Shown here piece by piece: positions 14,702-22,176 of a stretch of DNA of 54,110 nucleotides. Within the stretch, counting starts at the first letter, position 1; each line of letters begins with the position of its first letter. The DNA comes from a virus: positions 1 to 54,110 of IMG/VR virus record IMGVR_UViG_3300035181_001603; one strand, given 5' to 3'. Below the pieces are notes generated by a model. That model was not told where the DNA came from. It saw only the letters and a list, made by a program, of their open reading frames with translations, and did no database searches. Made by a program: the position numbers and the translations under genes.

Positions 14702-15549
14702 ATATTTTGAATTGCCTTATAGACTAGATTAAACTCTACACTCTCTTTGTCAAGTTCGGTTATCTGTAACATTTGGCGGACCAGTACAGATTGAAGTTCC
14801 GTAGTCTGTATAACATTAACCCTATACATACTAGAATCAGGTATTCGAAATATTATATCGAAGGTATCTATTTTAGGGTAGCCTACGGTCCAGGCGGGAA
14901 TAGTATTCTGTTCTATACTACCCTGACTGGCCAATACAGATTGGTTAGGGGTTGGATCATATTGTATCTTGGTCTTAAATCCTGGGAAATAACCACCTAT
15001 AAAAGAAGTGCCCAAACAGGTTTGGCAATGATCTTGAGTAACTTTTTCTAGTTCAGTATCCCAGCAGACATTACATCGTTTACCAAAAGTCCTCTTTTTA
15101 AATATATAGGAATCAACCCCTGTAAATTTAGACAATAGAAGAGATTCTCTTCGTTGGATCTCCTTGGCCCTTAGCTCTACCCAACTGCTACGTTTATTCT
15201 CCCAAGTCACCGGGAACGACTTTGTCTTTTGCCCAGTAGGAAACTCCACTTCTACTACAAAGAAGCTGGTTCTGTATTTAGAATCGGACTTTATTGTGGA
15301 GTCCACAAAATGATTGCCGACCAAGGCACTTGTATTAATCTTTACAAAAGGTCCTTGTTCATTAGGGCTTGAATAGACATTAAAGGTACAGTTGTTCCAA
15401 GTAGCTGGTATGACCCACTCCACTACTGCCTCTTTTAAAAAAACTATATTGATCTTGACCTTTATTGCAGCCGTCGTAGGGCTTTTTAGACCAAGCCCAA
15501 TCTCCTGGAATTTTAAAAAAGAATCTGGCCTAGGGCTAAAGGCCAGCAT
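14698..15549 (-). CDS. Virion protein with zinc ribbon, 283 aa
   Basis: A 283-residue protein with a beta-rich N-terminal domain (residues ~25-110, fibronectin-like alternation: KVKINIVFLKEAVVEWVIPA) and a zinc ribbon in the C-terminal half (C159-x2-C162 and C175-x2-C178). It lies in the connector/neck cluster between the 15550 gene and the sheath-proximal gene. It is probably a head-tail connector or neck component. A zinc ribbon here matches similar Cys clusters in the portal and protease of the same phage. The exact role is inferred from position. Confidence 0.55.
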   Translation of the reverse strand: MLAFSPRPDSFLKFQEIGLGLKSPTTAAIKVKINIVFLKEAVVEWVIPATWNNCTFNVYSSPNEQGPFVKINTSALVGNHFVDSTIKSDSKYRTSFFVVEVEFPTGQKTKSFPVTWENKRSSWVELRAKEIQRRESLLLSKFTGVDSYIFKKRTFGKRCNVCWDTELEKVTQDHCQTCLGTSFIGGYFPGFKTKIQYDPTPNQSVLASQGSIEQNTIPAWTVGYPKIDTFDIIFRIPDSSMYRVNVIQTTELQSVLVRQMLQITELDKESVEFNLVYKAIQNI

Positions 15550-16029
15550 TTAAACTCCACCAGAAGAAATGGTTTTGAGGGTAAGAGCCGGGGAAAGGAC
15601 GTTAGTAACTGTCAGGATAAACTTTCTACTGGTATTACTTGCAATGGTGGCCACCCCAGAGATGGTTACACTGGAACCGCCCAGCAAAGTCTGAGTAAAT
15701 CCTGAGGTATTTGCCACTACTAATTCTAAATTCAATCCAACAAAGACATTGGGAATCATGGCCAAAATATTAAAGGCCGAATCAGTTGTATCCGAAAAGC
15801 CAGCCAAAGGACCTGACCTGAGTATATTCCCCGTCAAAACTTGACCGGCGGAAATGACGGCACCAGAAGTAGAGGTTATAGAAACTAGCCCTCTGCTTAA
15901 AAATAGATTGAGCATAGAAGCTACAGTAGCTTGATTAGCGGCCAAATCTGTCAGAGGTCTATTATCAATAGACCAATAATAAGGATCGCCTTCTACATAG
16001 TATCTTATTGGTGTTTGTGGTATTGACAT
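15550..16029 (-). CDS. Virion structural protein (YYWSIDNRPLTDL motif)
   Basis: A 159-residue protein starting with RYYVEGDPYYWSIDNRPLTD. I recognise this opening from structural and tail-associated proteins of many large phages, where the block precedes a coiled or beta-rich part. The remainder is Ser/Thr/Val/Gly-rich and beta-like. It ends directly against the next gene (stop then ATG). It is probably a small fibre- or whisker-like or connector-associated protein. Confidence 0.55.
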   Translation of the reverse strand: MSIPQTPIRYYVEGDPYYWSIDNRPLTDLAANQATVASMLNLFLSRGLVSITSTSGAVISAGQVLTGNILRSGPLAGFSDTTDSAFNILAMIPNVFVGLNLELVVANTSGFTQTLLGGSSVTISGVATIASNTSRKFILTVTNVLSPALTLKTISSGGV

Positions 16030-16034
16030 TTAGT

Positions 16035-16475
16035 TTACCATACAGGTATATAGGCGTATTCACTTGAGACATTACCCCAACCTGATTCCAGGTTTAAGTG
16101 GGTTTTTAAAGCCCTAGCACTTGTCTGGAACTCTTGTTGGTACATGTTGCCAAGAGTAGCATATAGTTGAAATCGTTCTTCTACAGGGATACTTATCCCA
16201 CCGTCAGAATAGCTCATGGTATTTCTAGCCAAAAGAGCCGCCTGACCTAGGAACATTTTATAAAGTGTCCCAGACATAAGTAAGGCCTTACTTGGAAAAA
16301 TACTTACTGTGGCCAGGCTCAATGGTGGGATAAGATTGTATTCACTAACTGCAAGATCCATTGCCACAGAAATAACCGTAGGAGAAAACTCCACTCCGTC
16401 TATGAGGAGGTTATTTTCCGCCTTGTCTCTAATGTATTCCGAGACTTCTTCTACGGTCAAGACTGGAGAAATCAT
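16035..16475 (-). CDS. Putative head-tail connector/adaptor protein
   Basis: A 146-residue helical protein (TVEEVSEYIRDKAENNLLID, then AVSEYNLIPPLSLATVSIFP, then GQAALLARNTMSY). Size, helical content and position between the capsid block and the sheath resemble connector (gp6-like) proteins that bind under the portal. The start overlaps the previous stop (ATGA). No sequence signature proves this. Confidence 0.5.
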   Translation of the reverse strand: MISPVLTVEEVSEYIRDKAENNLLIDGVEFSPTVISVAMDLAVSEYNLIPPLSLATVSIFPSKALLMSGTLYKMFLGQAALLARNTMSYSDGGISIPVEERFQLYATLGNMYQQEFQTSARALKTHLNLESGWGNVSSEYAYIPVW

Positions 16476-16849
16476 TCAGCAGCAGGAGCAGGAGCTTCAG
16501 CAGCAGCAGCAGGAGCAGGAGCTTCAGCAGCATCAGTAGTTTCTTCAACTACAACAGCGTCTACTACTTTCTTAGATGCCTTTGGTTTTGGACTAGGGGC
16601 CTCGACTTCGTTGATCACCTTACCGGGGTTTTCGATGACGGGGGCGGCAGGCATTTCTGGAAGAGGTACATTACCTACTTCACCCTGGGTGTCAACCATC
16701 TCTACAATACCATGTCTAAGGGCATTCATTACTTCTGGGATTTCTGATTCCATATTGGAAATGGTAATAGTACCGCCGGGGGCAATCTGCATGGCACCAC
16801 CGTTTAAATGGACAGTACCGATTGTTTTGTTTACTAGAATTTTACTCAT
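16472..16849 (-). CDS. Small virion-type protein with Ala/Pro tail
   Basis: A 125-residue protein. The first ~75 residues (VNKTIGTVHLNGGAMQIAPG) form a compact beta-like domain. The last ~50 residues are a low-complexity Pro/Ala/Glu linker ending in repeats of APAPAAAAE encoded by GCAGCAGGAGC-type DNA. Such tails are flexible and often act as tethers. Location among connector genes suggests a minor structural or assembly protein. Function unknown. Confidence 0.55.
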   Translation of the reverse strand: MSKILVNKTIGTVHLNGGAMQIAPGGTITISNMESEIPEVMNALRHGIVEMVDTQGEVGNVPLPEMPAAPVIENPGKVINEVEAPSPKPKASKKVVDAVVVEETTDAAEAPAPAAAAEAPAPAAE

Positions 16850-16861
16850 TTTATTTCCCTT

Positions 16862-17383
16862 TTAATAGTTGCTATATTGATTTTGGTCACTAGGTGACAT
16901 AATTTTATGGGCTCCATATAAACCCAAGCCAGATACTACACCCAGCTTAAGTCTACCGTCAAGTGTTTGTTTACTGGCCTGGTCTAGTTTGGCATTACCG
17001 GCATTCTTAAAGTCTGTAGATTCTGGGTTACGAACAAAGCCACCCATACCATCAGACTTGAGAGGAGCCGGGGCAGAGGCTAAAGGTCTTACCAGTCTCT
17101 TCTGTGCTCTTAGGTTGGCATTGAAATTGGCATTAATCGACTTTACACCTACCGGTCTAGTAGGTAATTTGTTCATTGCCTGACTGGTACTATGAAGTTG
17201 CCTAGCCGTCCCATTGCCGCCGAATTTAGCTTCATTGATTAGGTTCATCCTAGGGCCACCAAGGGCATCTGTTGCAATAGATTTAAGTCCTGAGGATGCC
17301 TTTAGACCAGCTCTACCCAAAGAGCTGAGGACACCGGTAAGCAGGTTGGCCTCTTTTTCAATCCAATTTAGATATTTGTTCAT
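16862..17383 (-). CDS. Minor head/neck-type protein with MNKYL N-terminus
   Basis: A 173-residue basic protein beginning MNKYLNWIEKEANLLTGVL. Its first residues match a recurring N-terminal peptide (MNKYLEKIA) found on four other proteins near the capsid genes. It has Gly/Ala-rich hydrophobic segments at both ends and a basic, disordered middle. The late-type motif lies only five bases upstream of the ATG, with no clear ribosome site, so the message may be leaderless. Function unknown. Confidence 0.55.
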   Translation of the reverse strand: MNKYLNWIEKEANLLTGVLSSLGRAGLKASSGLKSIATDALGGPRMNLINEAKFGGNGTARQLHSTSQAMNKLPTRPVGVKSINANFNANLRAQKRLVRPLASAPAPLKSDGMGGFVRNPESTDFKNAGNAKLDQASKQTLDGRLKLGVVSGLGLYGAHKIMSPSDQNQYSNY

Positions 17384-17388
17384 AGTGA

Positions 17389-17401
17389 TATTTTAACCCT
17401 A
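17389..17401 (-). promoter_or_regulatory. Late-type motif TAGGGTTAAAATA
   Basis: Minus-strand TAGGGTTAAAATA ends five bases before the start of the 17383 gene. It is nearly identical to the element before the beta-prime C-terminal gene (32806-32819, one extra T). It faces the plus-strand promoter at 17422 in a 79 bp divergent gap. Confidence 0.55.
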
Positions 17402-17421
17402 TTAGATTAAATACCTATTCT

Positions 17422-17436
17422 ATGGTATAAGTAATA
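17422..17436 (+). promoter_or_regulatory. Promoter motif ATGGTATAAG
   Basis: ATGGTATAAGTAATA lies 32 bases upstream of the nucleotidyltransferase start. It matches the TGGTATAA[G/C] set and sits in the divergent gap with the minus-strand late-type motif. Confidence 0.65.
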
Positions 17437-17462
17437 TACAAACAAGATTTTAGGAAATTAAA

Positions 17463-18419
17463 ATGGGTGGCAATGCATTAAAAGCCTTTGGTGTCACTAG
17501 AGTATCTAACGATAGATACGTCATCTTAAAGGAAGAAATTGAATATAAGCTTCTGAAATATTTACCCAACACCGTAAAATTCAGAGTACCTGCAAGTTAC
17601 TTAGCCAAAGAATCCCATGGAGATATAGATATAATTATCTCCGGATGGGATCCTGTATTTATAGAGTTGTTGAAGAGAATCTTTAACACCGATGCCATCT
17701 GTTTAAACGGTCCCTATTTCTCAATCAAATATAAAGAAGTACAGGTGGACTTTATTGTGGTTGACGACTCAGATTTTAAATCAGCCTACTACTATCTATC
17801 TTATAATGACCTAGGCAACCTGCTGGGAACTATCTTCCACAGTAATGGATTTAAATATGGCCACAAAGGACTCCTTTTTGAGGTCATGGATGGAACTCTT
17901 AAGAAGGGTATTATTTATGTATCTAAGGATCCAGTAGAAATTCTAGGCTCTTTGGGACTTAGCTATGACACCTATAAAAATGGGTTTGTCAGTCTAAAGG
18001 ACATCTTCGATTTTATAATCTCCAGCCCTATGTTTTCTCCTGAGATATTTCAACTGGACAACCTGATTTCTGGTAATAGACATAGGCCTGTCTATATCCA
18101 GTTCCTGGAATATATCAAAGACCTGCCTAAGAGAATACCGGGTTATATTCTATTTTCCAAGTTCCCAGAGTTACCTGGACTAGTAGAAGATGTAAGACAG
18201 GAGTATGATCTGGACCGGGCCCGTAGACAAAAGATAAATGGGTTCTTGGTTAGGGGTTTGACAGGATTGGATGGGCCTGATCTAGGTCTGCTTCTTAGAT
18301 ATTTGCGTATGAATATTGACCCAGAAATCCAGGAGGTTGAGCCTGAAATTCTAAGACTTTGGAGTAGGTTTAAGATACAAATGGAGATGGATGTATGCAG
18401 TGTAAATACAGAGAAGTAA
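17463..18419 (+). CDS. Nucleotidyltransferase-fold protein
   Basis: A 318-residue protein starting MGGNALKAFG. It carries GDIDIII (residues 53-59), the D-x-D metal-binding pair of the polymerase-beta nucleotidyltransferase fold, and a further acidic strand at QVDFIVVDDSD (about 97-107). The C-terminal ~150 residues are helical. Proteins of this type recur in large phages, but substrate (tRNA, protein or nucleotide) cannot be deduced. TTTTAGGAAATTAAA precedes the ATG. It forms a plus-strand islet with two small genes inside the minus-strand virion region. Confidence 0.7.
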   Translation: MGGNALKAFGVTRVSNDRYVILKEEIEYKLLKYLPNTVKFRVPASYLAKESHGDIDIIISGWDPVFIELLKRIFNTDAICLNGPYFSIKYKEVQVDFIVVDDSDFKSAYYYLSYNDLGNLLGTIFHSNGFKYGHKGLLFEVMDGTLKKGIIYVSKDPVEILGSLGLSYDTYKNGFVSLKDIFDFIISSPMFSPEIFQLDNLISGNRHRPVYIQFLEYIKDLPKRIPGYILFSKFPELPGLVEDVRQEYDLDRARRQKINGFLVRGLTGLDGPDLGLLLRYLRMNIDPEIQEVEPEILRLWSRFKIQMEMDVCSVNTEK

Positions 18420-18568
18420 AGATATGGTCAACCGTGGTTGACCCTGTGACCGGAGAGATTACTAAGTCATTCCGGATTTCAAATGAGTGTGGTAAGAAAG
18501 TAGTTCTTAGTCACAGTCAAAGTAAATGTCGTAAATGTAAAAAGGTGATTGATAATGGTGCTGACTAA
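18395..18568 (+). CDS. Small Cys-rich protein, 57 aa
   Basis: Begins inside the 3' end of the nucleotidyltransferase gene (25 base overlap) in another frame and encodes 57 residues. Cysteines at residue 3 (QCKY), mid-protein (NECGKK) and CRKC near the C-terminus suggest a zinc knuckle. It overlaps the next gene by 14 bases. Overlaps on both sides and the conserved-looking Cys pattern argue that it is real. Confidence 0.55.
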   Translation: MQCKYREVKIWSTVVDPVTGEITKSFRISNECGKKVVLSHSQSKCRKCKKVIDNGAD

Positions 18569-18707
18569 AGAACACTGGGAACAATTATATGAATATTCTC
18601 GTTGGGCAAAGGAGAGTGACATCTGCTATGGTGATCAGGACGAATTTGAAAAGCGTCACAATGACATAGAAGAATACTTAGCCGAAATGATTGACTCGGA
18701 GGATTAA
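18555..18707 (+). CDS. Small acidic protein, 50 aa
   Basis: A 50-residue acidic helical protein (LTKEHWEQLYEYSRWAKESD, then EEYLAEMIDSED). The ATG lies in the end of the preceding small gene. AAAGGTGATTGATA is a plausible ribosome site. A strong terminator begins six bases after the stop, marking the end of this three-gene islet. Function unknown. Confidence 0.55.
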   Translation: MVLTKEHWEQLYEYSRWAKESDICYGDQDEFEKRHNDIEEYLAEMIDSED

Positions 18708-18712
18708 AATGG

Positions 18713-18757
18713 AAAACGCCCTGAATTTTGTCCAGGGCGTTTTCGACAGTTTTTTTT
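18713..18757. terminator. Bidirectional terminator between convergent units
   Basis: AAAACGCCCTG (18713-18723) pairs perfectly with CAGGGCGTTTT (18733-18743), followed by CGACAGTTTTTTTT on the plus strand. On the minus strand the hairpin ends the capsid unit. An 11 bp perfect stem makes this one of the strongest terminators here. Confidence 0.9.
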
Positions 18758-18762
18758 AGCTA

Positions 18763-19665
18763 TTAGATGAAGTCAACTGCTACTACACCGTTAGTGTTAC
18801 CAAGACCAATACCTAGGTATTCATAGCTCTCAAATGAAATTATATCAGAGCGACTTTCCAGGTAAACCGTAGCATCCTTCAGTAGATAAAACTGACCTAG
18901 ATACTCAGGAGCCGTAAAGATCATAACCCGATTATCTTGAACGATGTCATTTTTGTTGGTTACAACAAAGGGGAAACCGAAGAAATTATCCAGGTTCTCT
19001 TTACCAGAAACCAGACCGCTAGCCAATGGGCTACCCAGGGTCGTAGCTGGTTGAGCCAGTAGACCTGCATAGGTGCTTTGGTTGATCAGAATTTTACCAA
19101 CTGGCAGTTGATTTTTAGTCATCAGACGAACAGCCTGCATCAGACCTTGAACGGTCAAAGAGCCACCGGAAAGACCAGTAATAGTACTGTAGTTACTAAA
19201 CTGGGTTGCCATGGTCATACAGCTACTGAAGAAGTTAGTATCTTCTTGACGTTGTAGGTCTTTTACTGAGTTCTGTTGCAGAACCGTAGAGATGTCCGTA
19301 CGATAGGTTGCCAGTTCAGCCATGCTCTTTTCAAAGCGTGGGCTAGAAATCTTGGTAAACTGTACGGGATAACGAGCACCGGTAAAGTAACGGTTGTCAG
19401 GACGGCCAGAGAAGGCCATTGAGACGGCCACAGAATCAGGCTCTTTTTCTGCAATGATCGTAGGAGTGTCCGTTGATTGACGATCCAGGTCAGCAGCCGT
19501 GATCATCATTGGCTCGAGAATTTTACGAGCAAACGATTCTTCACGCAGTCTTTGCCGGACAAAGGCAGTCATGGCAACGCCAGCTTCCTTGGTCATACCT
19601 GCTTCGATCTTATCAGAAAAAGCCTGATTGATCATTTGTACATTTAGAGTTTCAGTGTTATACAT
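18763..19665 (-). CDS. Major capsid protein
   Basis: A 300-residue protein placed downstream of the protease, scaffold-like and decoration genes and just before a strong terminator, as expected for the most abundant virion protein. The body (RPDNRYFTGARYPVQFTKIS, then LMQAVRLMTKNQLPVGKILI, then DNFFGFPFVVTNKNDIVQDN) has the spine-helix and P-domain pattern of HK97-fold capsid proteins. The N-terminal ~40 residues (MINQAFSDKIEAGMTKEAGV) may be a short delta-like or E-loop arm. AAGGACAAACTAAA provides the ribosome site. Assembles the icosahedral shell. Confidence 0.8.
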   Translation of the reverse strand: MYNTETLNVQMINQAFSDKIEAGMTKEAGVAMTAFVRQRLREESFARKILEPMMITAADLDRQSTDTPTIIAEKEPDSVAVSMAFSGRPDNRYFTGARYPVQFTKISSPRFEKSMAELATYRTDISTVLQQNSVKDLQRQEDTNFFSSCMTMATQFSNYSTITGLSGGSLTVQGLMQAVRLMTKNQLPVGKILINQSTYAGLLAQPATTLGSPLASGLVSGKENLDNFFGFPFVVTNKNDIVQDNRVMIFTAPEYLGQFYLLKDATVYLESRSDIISFESYEYLGIGLGNTNGVVAVDFI

Positions 19666-19679
19666 TTTAGTTTGTCCTT

Positions 19680-20372
19680 TTAATATGCATTAATTACAAG
19701 ATGAGCAGTCTGACCTGAAACACCAGCGACAGCGCCTTGTACAGATAGGACGAAACCAACTTCAGGGTCAGTAGTACCGTTAGCCAGAGAGAATACACCA
19801 TTGGTAGAAGTAACAGGTGAGCCTGGAACATAGGCACCGGCTGCATATCCAGTAGTACGAACGATATAGTTGCCCCACAGAACAACGGCTCTGCCCGTGT
19901 TGTTGAAACCACGATTTAGAGTAGAATTACCTTGGACAGTAACGGCAGCAGTAGTAGCATTTGCATAGGTAAAAGTTGTTGAGGTAAAGCCCGTTACTGC
20001 AAAAGTACCATTATAACCGGCAGGAGTAACACCGGCGATGGTTACAATGCTGCCAACTACCATACCTGAGGTAGTTGCCACGGTGACAGTTACTACACCG
20101 GCAGCACCGGACATAGCAGTAACAGGAGTCGTATAGGAAAAATCACCAACAGCATTAGCTGCTGAAGCATCTTGACCTGGAGCATTGCCACGGACTACAA
20201 GGCCGACACGTTTGGTTGCCGTGGCAGTAGACAGGGCTACTGAACCATCTGGTTGTTTGATGACCAGGTCACCAGTATTAAGTAATGAGCCTGAGGCTAC
20301 ATTTTCATTCCGTTCACGGGCGCCATCATTAGGCCAACCGCGAATTACCTCTGCTCTTGATTCCATTAACAT
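19680..20372 (-). CDS. Capsid decoration-like protein
   Basis: A 230-residue protein directly upstream of the capsid gene. The flanking parts (GDLVIKQPDGSVALSTATAT, then YVPGSPVTSTNGVFSLANGT, then VGFVLSVQG) resemble decoration proteins of the capsid-stabilising type that form small beta-barrel trimers. Between them (~80-150) is an inserted Thr/Val/Gly-rich beta domain with GYNGTFAVTGFTSTTFTYAN, an Ig-like or phage-surface module. AAAGGAAAAATAAG precedes the ATG. It probably studs the capsid exterior; the inserted domain could bind host or environmental glycans. Confidence 0.65.
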   Translation of the reverse strand: MLMESRAEVIRGWPNDGARERNENVASGSLLNTGDLVIKQPDGSVALSTATATKRVGLVVRGNAPGQDASAANAVGDFSYTTPVTAMSGAAGVVTVTVATTSGMVVGSIVTIAGVTPAGYNGTFAVTGFTSTTFTYANATTAAVTVQGNSTLNRGFNNTGRAVVLWGNYIVRTTGYAAGAYVPGSPVTSTNGVFSLANGTTDPEVGFVLSVQGAVAGVSGQTAHLVINAY

Positions 20373-20385
20373 CTTATTTTTCCTT

Positions 20386-20408
20386 TAAAAACCAGGTCAC
20401 GGACCTGG
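20386..20408 (-). terminator. Terminator-like hairpin in the leader of decoration/capsid genes
   Basis: On the minus strand CCAGGTC, loop CGT, GACCTGG, then TTTTT. It lies only about 20 bases before the decoration protein start. It follows the late-type motif at 20427, so it is inside the predicted leader. It may stop read-through from the upstream genes, act as an attenuator, or protect the 5' end of the capsid message. Confidence 0.7.
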
Positions 20409-20426
20409 GGAGTTGTTACATAATAT

Positions 20427-20439
20427 TATTTTAGCCTAA
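20427..20439 (-). promoter_or_regulatory. Late-type motif before decoration/capsid (TAGGCTAAAATA)
   Basis: Minus-strand TAGGCTAAAATAATATTATG, 55 bases upstream of the decoration gene start. It differs from the consensus TAGRGTTAAAATA mainly by GCT for GTT. It should drive decoration and major capsid genes. Confidence 0.5.
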
Positions 20440-20460
20440 AAACAAAGAGTTGTAATTAGT

Positions 20461-21387
20461 TTAGTTAGTATTACCTTTTTCTGCAATATGTTTTAAAATT
20501 GGGTTTTTCATAGCTTCTTTTAATTTTTTTCCTGTATATGCCCCAGCTACTGCACCAGTACCTACCCCTACGCCAGTACCTACTACCGTACCTCCTATGA
20601 GTCCTAGGCCAGCCTTAGCTAAAAAATCCGCACCTGTGGCCCCATGAGCCAAAAAGTTAGCCCCAAGCTTAGCCCCAAGAGGAACCCCGAGCTTCGCACC
20701 AACTAATGCTCCAGTAACTAATCCAGCTGCTGGAAGGTATTCCTTAGCTTTGTCAACAATACCGCCAGCAGCCTCTTTTACAAGTTCTACTGCTTGATCA
20801 TAGTCAACACCAGCTTCTAGGAGTTCACTAAGGGCGGCAGTCTTATCATGACTAGTCATTTTCTGGATGGCATGGAAGGCCCTCTTACCTACCTCTATAG
20901 CTGTGAGTACACCAAGTGCTGCGCCAACGGGGTTACTTTTTTTGGCAATGTTTATTAAAGAATTAGGCTTGTTTTTTTGTTCATTAGCTAGGACAGAGTC
21001 CACATACTTTACTTCGTCTTTCAAATATTCTGGCCCAGCAGCCTCTTTTACAAGCTCTACTGCTTGGTCATAGTCAATACCATACTCTAGGAGTTCACCA
21101 AGGGCGGCAGTCTTATCATGACTGGTCATTTTCTGGATGGCTATACCACTTGCGGCCCCAGCTATTCCGCCAGCAACCATCCCTGAGTTAGCACCGAATA
21201 TCTCACCTAATAGGAGTCCTCTTCGCTCACCTCTAGCTAAAGCCTCCACATCTGTGACCCCATGAGTCAAAGCTTTAACTCCAAGTTTAGCCACAAGAGG
21301 AGGCCCGAGCTTCCTACCAACTGCTGCTCCAGCAACTAAGCCAGCTGCTGGAAGGTATTTCTTAGCTTTTTCCAGATACTTATTCAT
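20461..21387 (-). CDS. Repeat-containing inner-head/scaffold-like protein, 308 aa
   Basis: A 308-residue protein with the MNKYLEK N-terminus. It contains two glycine-zipper domains (YLPAAGLVAGAAVGRKLG near the start; YLPAAGLVTGALVGAKLG after residue 215) and two copies of the helical motif ending DYDQAVELVKEAA (about residues 93-115 and 183-205). The same modules recur in the 531-residue protein at 22173. Gly-zipper segments tend to insert in or pack against membranes. Location between protease and capsid suggests packaging in the head, possibly with protease processing and later ejection. The role is inferred. Confidence 0.55.
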   Translation of the reverse strand: MNKYLEKAKKYLPAAGLVAGAAVGRKLGPPLVAKLGVKALTHGVTDVEALARGERRGLLLGEIFGANSGMVAGGIAGAASGIAIQKMTSHDKTAALGELLEYGIDYDQAVELVKEAAGPEYLKDEVKYVDSVLANEQKNKPNSLINIAKKSNPVGAALGVLTAIEVGKRAFHAIQKMTSHDKTAALSELLEAGVDYDQAVELVKEAAGGIVDKAKEYLPAAGLVTGALVGAKLGVPLGAKLGANFLAHGATGADFLAKAGLGLIGGTVVGTGVGVGTGAVAGAYTGKKLKEAMKNPILKHIAEKGNTN

Positions 21388-21869
21388 GCTGTCCCCAGAA
21401 TCCAGCTAATTAAGGGGTCAGTCCTGTTTAGACTAGGACCGACTCTATGACCCATTTCCAGGGGACCTGAGGCTGCTGCAATTTTCTCCAGCAGTTTTGA
21501 ATCCAGACCAGACAAAGTTTTAAGCTCTTCTTCTTCCAGGCCAAAAGAGGCTAGTTTAGTCATCGGCTCTTTGATTGCCTGTTCTTTAGAAGTGGTTTCA
21601 AGATTTTGAACTTTGCTTTCTAGGAAGTCTACATATTCTGCAACTTTATCCATCATAGAAATGGTAGAAACTTTGTCTCTTATGTCTTCAGATACTTCAA
21701 ACTCTGCTGCAACAAGAGAGGCAGCTTTTTCAAAGGGGAGGCCAGCCGTCACCAGTGATTTAATAGATTCAGAAGTTGCAGTTTTGACATATTCAGAATA
21801 TGCTTTTTTCTCTAGGGCGACACTCTGTTTTAACAGATTATTGATTTCGTTCATTTTTTCTTTGCTCAT
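21384..21869 (-). CDS. Scaffold-like helical protein, 161 aa
   Basis: A 161-residue, mostly helical, charged protein (NEINNLLKQSVALEKKAYSE, coiled-coil stretch KVAEYVDFLESKVQNLETTS). It includes SLVTAGLPFEKAASLVAAEF, a diverged version of the repeat motif in its neighbours. Between the protease and capsid genes, and with such composition, it is a candidate scaffolding or core protein. The start overlaps the end of the upstream gene; ATG 21854 is an alternative start. ATGA coupling with the next gene. Confidence 0.5.
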   Translation of the reverse strand: MSKEKMNEINNLLKQSVALEKKAYSEYVKTATSESIKSLVTAGLPFEKAASLVAAEFEVSEDIRDKVSTISMMDKVAEYVDFLESKVQNLETTSKEQAIKEPMTKLASFGLEEEELKTLSGLDSKLLEKIAAASGPLEMGHRVGPSLNRTDPLISWILGTA

Positions 21870-22176
21870 GTTTTAAAACTGCATAGTCAGCTATGCCGCC
21901 TGCCACTCCAGACCCTACAAATTGCCCCAGACTAGGGGCATCTATGTCGGCAAACTCCCCAACTGTTTTTTTCATAAAGGGCATGGTTGTTGAGGCTAAA
22001 CTTTCTGGAACCTTTAAGGCCATGCCTGGAAATTTAGTTCCTAATTTGTGGCCTATTGCTGCACCGGCTGCATGAAGAGGAAGAGAAGCAGCACCCATCA
22101 TAACCATTACCTTTAGAGGACTAGACTTATCCTTGTCCTCTAAAGATTCTGCTATCTTTTCCAAATACTTGTTCAT
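21838..22176 (-). CDS. Small MNKYLEKIA protein, 112 aa
   Basis: A 112-residue protein opening MNKYLEKIAESLEDKDKS, followed by small-residue hydrophobic stretches (MVMMGAASLPLHAAGAAIGH) of glycine-zipper type and ending in a basic tail. It shares the N-terminal peptide with the 16862, 20461 and 25309 proteins. The start overlaps the stop of the 22173 gene by four bases. Probably a minor inner-head component; no family is recognised. Confidence 0.5.
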   Translation of the reverse strand: MNKYLEKIAESLEDKDKSSPLKVMVMMGAASLPLHAAGAAIGHKLGTKFPGMALKVPESLASTTMPFMKKTVGEFADIDAPSLGQFVGSGVAGGIADYAVLKHEQRKNERNQ

